From Nitrosotalea sp. (GTDB taxonomy: Archaea; Halobacteriota; Syntropharchaeia; Alkanophagales; Methanospirareceae): DNA of 12,044 nt. The stretch is from NCBI GenBank assembly GCA_020725315.1, contig DYFG01000003.1, forward strand, positions 1-12,044, given 5' to 3'. The notes below the pieces were generated by a model, which saw only the letters and a list, made by a program, of their open reading frames with translations, was not told where the DNA came from and did not search any database. The stretch's first letter is position 1. Each line of letters begins with the position of its first letter. The translations under genes and the position numbers were made by a program. Positions 6,148 to 11,958 of this stretch are shown here, one piece after another.

Positions 6148-6342
6148 TCAACCACCATGCTTAACCATTATAATCTTTATTTCGTCATCATTACTCACCA
6201 TCTCATCCTCAGGAACGATTTTACCATTCTTTGCGATGATCACCTCAACGGGGTTGATGCCGATTTCTTCCAAAAAATCTTCAATCGGCATTTCGGTTAT
6301 CTCCATCTCTTTTACTCTCCCATCTTGATAGATCACCCTCAC
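6148..6342 (-). CDS. ThiS/MoaD-family ubiquitin-like sulfur carrier
   Basis: A 64-residue beta-grasp protein with NPVEVIIAKNGKIVPEDEMV in the middle and a C-terminal diglycine (MVKHGG). The INPxxVIIAKNG pattern is typical of ThiS and of archaeal ThiS-like carriers (SAMP-type). The GTG at 6340-6342 is chosen as start because GAGGTGG lies six bases upstream and it begins one base after the stop of the radical SAM gene; an upstream TTG at 6366 lacks a ribosome site. It could carry sulfur for thiazole, for tRNA thiolation, or for the adjacent radical SAM enzyme. Because Thi4 here appears to use sulfide, a role outside thiamine is more likely. Confidence 0.75.
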   Translation of the reverse strand: MRVIYQDGRVKEMEITEMPIEDFLEEIGINPVEVIIAKNGKIVPEDEMVSNDDEIKIIMVKHGG

Positions 6343-6343
6343 T

Positions 6344-7423
6344 TCAACCACCTCTTTGATTCTCAAATATATCCAAAGCGGAGCAAGCGCGGCACCTTAC
6401 ACATCCTGCCTTGCTTCTCTTCCACGAAAGGCCTCGATCTTTTACGATCATCGAAACCTCTTCATAGATCCTCTTCATCCTCTCAAACCCCGGTGGAATT
6501 TCATTCTCCAGGTCGCTTCCCGGTATCGGTCTCAATGAAAGAACGAAGGGATACACACCCAGATCCGCCAAAATTCTGCTCCCTTCTAAAATTGAGCTAT
6601 CATCTTCACCCAATCCAACGATGATGAAACTGCTTACCTGATTCTCTCCAAATAGTTCAACAGACCTTTCCCATGTCTCTATGAACCTTTGGACCCCTAT
6701 TCTCGCCTTTGCGGGAATGACCTCCCCCAATACTCGCTCATCAAAGCTCTCGATGTGCACTCCCACGGTATCCACACCATGTGCGTAGAGATCCTCGATA
6801 AACCTCAAATCATCGGGCGGTTCAAACTGCGCATGAATGGGAAGTCCAGTTCGATCTTTGATCGCTGATGCACACCTCGACAATACTCTTATTCCCTTAT
6901 CCGGCCCTTTCATCGTTCCTATCGTGAGTGTCACGTGAGTAACCTTATCGAGTTTCTTGGCGGCATCTGCAACCTCAGCAAGCTCTTCCGGCCTCCTTAC
7001 TGCTGTTGTTGCCCCTTTCTTCCGGGATAGCTCGATTCCACAGAATTTGCACCTGTCAGGCGTATTCCAATAGACGCAGGTTTGTACTGGGGTGCTCGCG
7101 AGGCAATCCATGCCATGAAGGAGTGCGATCTGATTGTAAGGTATCCCCTCTTTTGTTCTGAGTCCATAAAATTTAGGCAACGGAGATGTAACTTCTATAA
7201 GTTCACTACCGTATCTCATTAAAATACCATTCTCCCCTTCTAATTCAATGCTGTATGGAGAATTCACAACAAACGTGCTCATTGTGGGAACATTTGCCAC
7301 GGTATCACCAAATACGAATATCTTAGCACCCGCTGGTCCAGCCCCTCCACTTCTCCCTTTGTCTCCCCTTAACACCCTTATCCCCCTGCTCTGGAGGTCC
7401 ACTTTCAGATATTTGTCTCTCAT
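6344..7423 (-). CDS. Radical SAM protein, MSMEG_0568-like family
   Basis: A 359-residue radical SAM enzyme. The cluster motif is CVYWNTPDRCKFC, that is CX8CX2C at residues 116, 125 and 128, unusual spacing shared with the MSMEG_0568 family known from bacterial nitrilase (Nit1) clusters. Other matching stretches are THVTLTIGT, HAQFEPPDD, QVSSFIIVGLGED and LGVYPFVLSLRPIPGS. A second cysteine set near the end, CVRCRACSA (341, 344, 347), also fits the family and may bind another cluster. The protein ends QRGG. The reaction is unknown. The ATG at 7421-7423 overlaps the E1 stop as ATGA and has GGAGGG five bases before it, so the upstream ATG at 7456 is not used. It is tightly coupled to the ThiS-like carrier and an E1, hinting at sulfur insertion; that is inference. 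Confidence 0.8.
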   Translation of the reverse strand: MRDKYLKVDLQSRGIRVLRGDKGRSGGAGPAGAKIFVFGDTVANVPTMSTFVVNSPYSIELEGENGILMRYGSELIEVTSPLPKFYGLRTKEGIPYNQIALLHGMDCLASTPVQTCVYWNTPDRCKFCGIELSRKKGATTAVRRPEELAEVADAAKKLDKVTHVTLTIGTMKGPDKGIRVLSRCASAIKDRTGLPIHAQFEPPDDLRFIEDLYAHGVDTVGVHIESFDERVLGEVIPAKARIGVQRFIETWERSVELFGENQVSSFIIVGLGEDDSSILEGSRILADLGVYPFVLSLRPIPGSDLENEIPPGFERMKRIYEEVSMIVKDRGLSWKRSKAGCVRCRACSALDIFENQRGG

Positions 7424-7800
7424 CTGTCCCTCCAATATCCTCCACAATCCCTGCAATCAGGATTTCTTTCAACTGCAACCTCCTCTAACTTCGAATCTAC
7501 TCCATCCCATATCATGAGCCTCCCCGCAAGAAGCTCCCCAATACCCGTAATATACTTTATCACCTCTCTTGCCTGGATGAGACCGATAACGCCAGGTGTA
7601 ACACCAATCACGGGAAAAGTTTCTGGCTGAGGAGCTTGAGGAAATATACACCGTAAGCAAGCGGTCTTTCCAAGAATTATCGTTGTAACCTGCCCATCGA
7701 ATCCATACACTGCTCCGTGGAAGAGCGGGATATTCTTTTCTATGGCTGCTCTATTCAAGAGATACCTCGTCGGGAAATTATCCATCGCATCTATGATCAA
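7420..7800 (-). pseudogene. C-terminal half of a ThiF/MoeB/HesA-type E1 enzyme
   Basis: This 126-residue frame contains IIDAMDNFPTRYLLNRAAIE (the conserved Asp and following helix of E1 enzymes), GQVTTIILGKTACLRCIFP, and the partner cysteines DCRDCG, which together give the structural zinc site. Intact proteins are about 240-270 residues and begin with a nucleotide-binding GCGGLGS domain plus the RQxxL arginine region; all of that is missing. The frame opens at a TTG with a stop three codons upstream and no ribosome site. The enzyme would adenylate a diglycine carrier such as ThiS or MoaD, and cannot do so without the lost half. It overlaps the radical SAM start by four bases, so they were one operon. 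Confidence 0.8.
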
Positions 7801-7801
7801 A

Positions 7802-7873
7802 TCAGTTCAACATTTCAACCGTCCGTGAACGACCTTTAAAGGGCTTCAATCGGTATGCAACTGCCTTCGCGCG
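7802..7873 (-). pseudogene. Possible N-terminal scrap of a ThiS-like carrier
   Basis: Directly after the ferredoxin stop, the same frame continues for 23 codons, reading VAYRLKPFKGRSRTVEMLN before TGA. The pattern looks like the first beta hairpin of a ThiS-type carrier, and genes for such carriers often sit just before the E1. There is no convincing start codon. If this is right, one deletion removed the end of the carrier and the front of the E1 together. Recognition rests on a short stretch and is tentative. Confidence 0.35.
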
Positions 7874-8179
7874 TTATCTCCAGCCCTCCAGGAGACGTAG
7901 CGCTGCGACTGGACATGCCGATATACAGACACCACACTGGAAGCATCTCTTCTCATCAAGGAGGATAGGATCTGGCAGGAGAATCACGTCCACGCCTCTC
8001 GATCTGAATAATTCTACGACCTCCTCGTATTTATCGTCTGATACATCTAAAACAGTTTCGCCCCCTACCGGACTGACATTTGCACGGACGATGTTTATCA
8101 TAGCTTTCGTCTCAAGGATTACCTTTGCTATATGGGGTTCTTTGCTCGTGACGGAAGAATAGCGTAATAATACCTTCAT
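7874..8179 (-). CDS. NIL-domain ferredoxin, partner of the aspartate-semialdehyde sulfurtransferase
   Basis: A 101-residue protein with an N-terminal NIL domain (about 1-72, ending DVILLPDP) and one [4Fe-4S] motif, CFQCGVCISACP, near residues 79-90. It is the counterpart of Methanosarcina MA1822, which works with MA1821 in reducing sulfur during homocysteine formation from aspartate semialdehyde and sulfide. Relatives normally carry two four-cysteine clusters in about 130 residues. Here the protein stops at LEGWR, just where the linker to the second cluster would be, so it is probably truncated by the deletion that also affected the downstream carrier and E1. It may still function with one cluster. 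It overlaps the sulfurtransferase as ATGA (8176-8179). Confidence 0.8.
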   Translation of the reverse strand: MKVLLRYSSVTSKEPHIAKVILETKAMINIVRANVSPVGGETVLDVSDDKYEEVVELFRSRGVDVILLPDPILLDEKRCFQCGVCISACPVAALRLLEGWR

Positions 8180-9687
8180 AGTCTTCTCCTCCCACCGACC
8201 AACTTGCTTATCCTATCGCTTGTTACTATACCTTTTACTTTTTTATCCCGGTCTATGACCGGCAGTGCGGAGATGTTATATTTCTCCAACTTCCTGACCA
8301 CTAACACCAGAGGCTCTTCAGAATCAGTAGTTATCACCCTCCTCGTCATTATCTCTTCCAGTCTCTCGTACTTCTTCGCTACCGCCTTTGAGATGTCCCA
8401 TGCGGTTACGATCCCTACCAGCTTCCCATCATCAGATATGATCGGTAGATGCGTGAATTGCCCTTCTATCATCACATGTGCAGCTTCTTCAATCGTGGCA
8501 TCCTCATTTATCTTAACGACCTCTTCCTCGCTTATCATTACATCCTTCACCAACGGAAGCTCCCGTGACTGTTTCATCGGCTTTAAAACGGTATCTCTTG
8601 GCAGCCTTTCAACTGGTTGCGTGATCATAAACGCTCCCTTCTCTATCCAGGTTTTCAACTCATCCGCGACTTTCTTTGCCATGAAGTAACTTGAGAGGGG
8701 AGAGGTGCGTACCTCTTTGCCGTTTATATCGATGCTCCCCGATTTGAGCTCTTCATAGGAGACTTTTCTCAATACCGGACGGGACCTTCTCGCAATACCA
8801 TAATCGAGCACTTCAGTGAGAATATCCTCATCACTTATTCCCGTCTTCTTTGCAATCCCTTCGTTCAGCACGGGTATTGGAATCCCAATGCCGAGATATA
8901 ACGTCGTGCCGTATTTCTGAAAAATAGCAGCTCTGAGAAATTCAGTACGCATCTTCTTCAGATTCCCTTGCACCATTATCGTTCCAAGTTTGTTTATGGG
9001 TTCATGCTGCGTTCCCATTCCTATGACATACCCCTTTGCACCGCAGAGAAATATCCGTGTCCCTATGCCGATAGTCTCGAAATCAGGGTCGTTAAAAAGA
9101 GGAGAGAGACTTCCTGCACCACAATAGGTCGCGTTCCGATATTCTGGGAGAAGTGTTCCCATGTAGCTGTACAAAGTCCGATCCGATGAGTTCGTCGCCA
9201 CCCTGTACCTTTGATACGCATTCCTCGGATTGATCATAGTTGCCTGGTTCAAATCCTCGATGGTAATGGCGGTCTCGATCTCCTTACGGGGATAGCAGTC
9301 CGTGCCGTATGCAGTAGCTCGCAATTCTACTGACTTCTCGGCTACTAAATCCTCGATTACGTGCCCTCCACCATATTCCATCCCTCTATCTTCTGACAAC
9401 TGCGTTGCCCAAATATATGCATCAACCGCCGCGACCCCCGTATATGCCTCGACATTGTTTAACCACACCTTTTGCATCTTTATTGGTGGATCCGCATGCC
9501 CGAAGTTCATGAAGACACCGGAAGAGCACATCGCACCAAACGTCCCAGTTGTAACCACATCCACCTCTCGTGCCGCTTCTTCTGGTCCTAATTCCTTTAC
9601 AATCTCTGACATCTTATCCGCGGTTACGACCCGAACGCTCCCATCCATTATCCGTTCGTTTATCTCCATCACGCTTTTCTCGACCAT
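8176..9687 (-). CDS. L-aspartate semialdehyde sulfurtransferase (MA1821-like, DUF39/HcyBio) with CBS pair
   Basis: A 503-residue protein with the homocysteine-biosynthesis domain (about 1-365) and two CBS domains (about 378-500; THLPIISDDGKLVGIVTAWD and SALPVIDRDKKVKGIVTSDR). The family makes homocysteine from aspartate semialdehyde and sulfide, bypassing O-acyl homoserine. Cysteines in GAMCSSG (Cys54) and GTDCYPRKE (Cys131) sit where, as far as I recall, the Methanosarcina enzyme has its persulfide-relay residues. The CBS pair probably binds an adenosyl ligand and regulates activity. The gene is full length, with an ATG at 9685-9687 and a GAGGG ribosome site. A TATA box at 9728-9735 and a palindrome at 9705-9718 lie upstream, within the end of the preceding broken gene, so it has its own promoter. 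Confidence 0.92.
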   Translation of the reverse strand: MVEKSVMEINERIMDGSVRVVTADKMSEIVKELGPEEAAREVDVVTTGTFGAMCSSGVFMNFGHADPPIKMQKVWLNNVEAYTGVAAVDAYIWATQLSEDRGMEYGGGHVIEDLVAEKSVELRATAYGTDCYPRKEIETAITIEDLNQATMINPRNAYQRYRVATNSSDRTLYSYMGTLLPEYRNATYCGAGSLSPLFNDPDFETIGIGTRIFLCGAKGYVIGMGTQHEPINKLGTIMVQGNLKKMRTEFLRAAIFQKYGTTLYLGIGIPIPVLNEGIAKKTGISDEDILTEVLDYGIARRSRPVLRKVSYEELKSGSIDINGKEVRTSPLSSYFMAKKVADELKTWIEKGAFMITQPVERLPRDTVLKPMKQSRELPLVKDVMISEEEVVKINEDATIEEAAHVMIEGQFTHLPIISDDGKLVGIVTAWDISKAVAKKYERLEEIMTRRVITTDSEEPLVLVVRKLEKYNISALPVIDRDKKVKGIVTSDRISKLVGGRRRL

Positions 9688-9704
9688 TGTCCCTCACCAG
9701 TTAA

Positions 9705-9718
9705 TTAACAATTGTTAA
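9705..9718. promoter_or_regulatory. Palindromic operator candidate TTAACAATTGTTAA
   Basis: A 14-base perfect palindrome centred between 9711 and 9712. It is 10 bases downstream of the TATA box and covers the expected transcription start, a position where a bound repressor would block the initiation complex. It also contains the stop codon of the upstream broken gene (9715-9717). Confidence 0.45.
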
Positions 9719-10327
9719 GTATGAGGGTATATAAAACTTTTTAATAGCAGAAGACGCTTATTCTCTTCTTCATTCCTACCAACTATCATCTTATCTCGCG
9801 CGAACCGGAAATGCCTCCCGATTTTCAGTAGCACTATATCCCTCATCGAGATCCCTTCCGCATGCTCAACCAAATCTCTAGCCTTGGAAGCAAATTCTTT
9901 GTATGTTAAGAGGCAACCTCCGGAGGGACAAGGATAATCGTTGATAGAAAACTTCGATGCAAGTTCGATCTGAGGCTTTCTGCTCCTGCCTTTTATCCCC
10001 AAGAGCTTGCTCCTATCAATCCAGCCTTTCTTCTCAGGAATTGTTTCTGGACATGAAAATCCTGCAATCGATACAAGGGTTCATTCCTGAGCCATAACCG
10101 TACTTAGGATTTCTTATCACGTTCAGATATTCTTCACCCTTATGCAGGATTATGAGTGGTATCTTAAACCTCTCAGCCACATCAGCCGCAAAGCATTTGC
10201 CCTTCTGGTCACAAGTGCAAAAAGGGGAAGTGAATTTTAACGCTACAACGTCTATACCTTGATCCAAAATGAGCTTAGTTGCCAATGTCGAATCCAAGCC
10301 CCCGGATAGCAATCCCAATGCTTTCAT
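9715..10327 (-). pseudogene. MnmA/ThiI-like PP-loop tRNA thiolase with deleted centre and frameshift
   Basis: The first frame starts at ATG 10325-10327 and reads ALGLLSGGLDSTLATKL (PP-loop SGGLDST), then FCTCDQKGKC and MNPCIDCRIFM, ending at a TGA (10034-10036). The second half, in another frame, resumes with TIPEKKGWIDRSKLLGIKGR from about 10044 and continues SRKPQIELA, YPCPSGGCLL, IVLLKIGRHF and IVGRNEEEN to the stop at 9715-9717. Both halves belong to one family of archaeal and bacterial proteins annotated as tRNA thiouridine synthase-like, usually about 300 residues or more. The missing piece of roughly 60-70 residues includes the GQRPMSQ segment. The junction is near 10044-10052. No functional enzyme is expected. 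GGAGCT just before the ATG is the ribosome site. Confidence 0.8.
9728..9735 (-). promoter_or_regulatory. TATA box for the sulfurtransferase operon
   Basis: The minus strand reads TTTTATATACC around 9726-9736, a good archaeal TATA match 41 bases or more from the ATG. Predicted transcription start is about 9703-9709, leaving a leader of about 20 bases that contains the ribosome site. Confidence 0.55.
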
Positions 10328-10354
10328 AGCTCCAAAACAAGTTTTTCAGACCTC

Positions 10355-10914
10355 TCAATCCACATTGCTCATTCGTGTATATCCATCTATACTCCCACTC
10401 CTGTATCCTTCCAAATCCACGGTGATATAATCGAATCCTACTTCTTTCAGTTCTTTAATGACCTTCTCTTTCAGCTCGAGGAGCTTTTTCATCTCTTCTT
10501 CCACTAACTCTATACTGCAATATCGTCGTGCTTCCTTACCCTGATTTGAGAAAAACCTAACGACTTCAAAATTTCTTCCACATCTTCAATCATCTTTGCA
10601 GATGCTTTTTTACAATAATAACAACGGTTTAGTGGATTTTTAACAAAGTCTTCATTCAGGAGTTCAAGGGAAGGGATTATCATGTGTTTGATGCCGATAG
10701 CCTTTGCAATTTTCTTCGCATGCTCCAATTCGCTTCTCGGAAGTGTTTCAGAATCTAATGTCACGGCTAAGGCTTTTTCACCCAGCACATCATAAGCTAC
10801 TCTGGTAAGGAGACTACTGTCAACGCCTCCAGAGAATGCAATCAATAAATTCCCTCTCTCAGCTATCCTTTGCTTCAGTATTTCCAGTTTATTCTCAACC
10901 CTTACATATTTCAT
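10355..10914 (-). pseudogene. larE: LarE-type ATP-dependent sacrificial sulfur transferase, internally deleted and frameshifted
   Basis: The N-terminus reads FSGGVDSSLLTRVAYDVLG (PP-loop at about 28-34), then VTLDSETLPRSELEHAKKIA and NPLNRCYYCKK. It jumps directly to KMIEDVEEILKSLGFSQIRV, skipping about 80-95 residues that in LarE include the DGSNADD and SMACLASR segments; the sacrificial cysteine should be in that lost part. A second defect follows: after KHDDIA the frame breaks at about 10513-10516, and the rest, IELVEEEMKKLLELKEKVIK then GFDYITVDLEGYRSGS, is one base out. Adding a single base would restore the usual DIARIE sequence. Start at ATG 10912-10914 is chosen for the GGAGGGAGGGG just before it. 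The rejoined product would be 186 residues against about 270 normally. Confidence 0.85.
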
Positions 10915-10966
10915 CCCCTCCCTCCGCATCTGGCGCTTTCTTATTCCACGACCAACCAGACAGTGA

Positions 10967-11059
10967 TGCGTGTATCTCACCCTCTTTTATGCTCAGATTC
11001 ACTCCTTTCAAAACCTCTTTACCTGCTACGCTCACTCACAAATCCTTAACCTCTACCAC
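10967..11059 (-). pseudogene. sufC: N-terminal scrap of the Fe-S assembly ATPase SufC
   Basis: From a GTG at 11057-11059 the frame reads VVEVKDL, TGA, VSVAGKEVLKGVNLSIKEGE then IHA. This is the start of SufC, the ABC-type ATPase of the SufBCD Fe-S machinery (usual form LxVKDLSVSVAGKEVLKGVNL...IHALMGPNGSGKST). The TGA replaces what is probably a Ser codon, and homology ends right before the Walker A loop. The next 50 bases up to larE are unassigned. Only 31 codons of about 250 remain. It begins six bases after the thi4 stop, so it was once the next gene of that operon. Confidence 0.7.
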
Positions 11060-11064
11060 TTACC

Positions 11065-11850
11065 TCAACACTTCTTCAGAATTATCTCAGCAGCCTTCTT
11101 TCCAGAGAGGAGCATGCCACCAAATATTGCACCCATTCTCGGCGAGCCAAATACTGCATTAGCTGCCATTCCAGCGACGATTAGACCTGGATAGACCTCC
11201 TTCGTATTTTCGAGAATCTCCTTTTCTCCAACATCTGCCCACATCGGCTTCTCTCCTATCACCTCTCCAGTCTCAGTGCTCAGTTTTGGACCTATCTTCT
11301 TGCATACAATCCTGCAAACCTCACTGGCATGCCCGGTGGCATCCACCACGACCTTTGACCTTATCGTGAGCGGGTCAACATGGAGATTTGCGAGCCCAAC
11401 CGCACTCCAATTCAACACTAACCCGTTTATCCTATCGCCTTCTCGTATCATCACATCCTCCACGCTGATCAGGTTGAATATCCGTGCTCCCGCCTTTATC
11501 GTCCTCGAAGCAATGGTTGAAACTGCTTCTATGGCATCGGCAACCCAGTAGCCGTCTTCATACTCTCGCGAGGAGATGCCAAATTCTTTCAATACCTCTC
11601 TTCCCCCTTCTTGAACGACAATGCGAGAAAACATCATTCCACCGCCCCACATGCCGCCTCCGATTGAGAGTTTTCGCTCAAAAATAGCTGTTTTCACGCC
11701 TTCCTTCGCAAGATAGTATGCGGAGGTCATGCCAGCTGGTCCTGCTCCAGCAATAGCAACATCCGTCTCTGTTGCTTCGAGCAAATCCTTCATGTAGGTC
11801 TCGATTATCGCTTTTGAGACTTTTATTTCATCTATTTCTGTTTTCGCCAT
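11065..11850 (-). CDS. thi4: Thiamine thiazole synthase Thi4, sulfide-dependent type
   Basis: A 261-residue FAD/NAD-binding fold enzyme that makes ADP-thiazole carboxylate from NAD and glycine for thiamine. The dinucleotide motif AGAGPAGMTSAYYLAKEG starts at about 34, followed by FERK and the Gly-rich GGGMWGGGMMF at about 64-74. VVVDATGHASEVC is at 167-179 and GSPRMGAIFGGMLLSG at 235-250. At the site where yeast Thi4 gives up a cysteine sulfur, this protein has NLHVDP, with His157. Methanogen Thi4 with His at this position uses free sulfide and iron catalytically, so that is predicted here. A longer frame reads back through the tRNA gene and is spurious; the ATG at 11848-11850 has GGAGGTG in front. 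It follows tRNA-Cys by 16 bases. Confidence 0.92.
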   Translation of the reverse strand: MAKTEIDEIKVSKAIIETYMKDLLEATETDVAIAGAGPAGMTSAYYLAKEGVKTAIFERKLSIGGGMWGGGMMFSRIVVQEGGREVLKEFGISSREYEDGYWVADAIEAVSTIASRTIKAGARIFNLISVEDVMIREGDRINGLVLNWSAVGLANLHVDPLTIRSKVVVDATGHASEVCRIVCKKIGPKLSTETGEVIGEKPMWADVGEKEILENTKEVYPGLIVAGMAANAVFGSPRMGAIFGGMLLSGKKAAEIILKKC

Positions 11851-11866
11851 CCTTTCACCTCCACAA

Positions 11867-11937
11867 AGCCGAGGGGGAGATTTGAACTCCCATGAACCGA
11901 TCTGCAGTCGGACGCGTAGCCGCTCCGCCACCTCGGC
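11867..11937 (-). tRNA. tRNA-Cys (GCA)
   Basis: The minus strand folds as a cloverleaf: acceptor GCCGAGG/CCTCGGC (all seven pairs), D stem GCG/CGC, anticodon arm TCCGA-CTGCAGA-TCGGT with a T-T mismatch at the top pair, and T arm GGGAG-TTCAAAT-CTCCC. The anticodon is GCA, reading UGC/UGU. The discriminator base is U (complement of A at 11867), the identity base for cysteine. CCA is not encoded. There is no intron. It sits between the oxidoreductase stop (five bases before) and the thi4 ribosome site. Confidence 0.95.
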
Positions 11938-11941
11938 TTAC

Positions 11942-11958
11942 CTTAACGAATGGTTAAG
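11942..11958. repeat. Inverted repeat CTTAAC-N5-GTTAAG before tRNA-Cys
   Basis: Two perfect six-base arms with a five-base spacer cover the stop codon of the oxidoreductase (11943-11945) and end five bases from the 5' end of the tRNA. It resembles the palindrome at 9705-9718, which has the same TTAAC/GTTAA arms with a four-base spacer. It might be an operator, a processing hairpin or chance. Confidence 0.35.

Noticed and set aside
5477..6328. Long plus-strand open frame of 283 codons
   Set aside because: It runs antisense to moaE, moaD and the ThiS-like gene, is rich in Ser, Phe and Leu as antisense frames are, and has no ribosome site or family features.
8204..8689. Plus-strand open frame of 161 codons
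   Set aside because: It is antisense to the CBS domains of the sulfurtransferase; composition is typical of a shadow frame.
10510..10520. Programmed frameshift in larE
   Set aside because: There is no slippery run or downstream stem, and the gene has already lost its central part.
11851..11931. N-terminal extension of Thi4 starting inside the tRNA
   Set aside because: The extra 27 codons are the tRNA-Cys sequence read as protein; a good ribosome site marks the later ATG.
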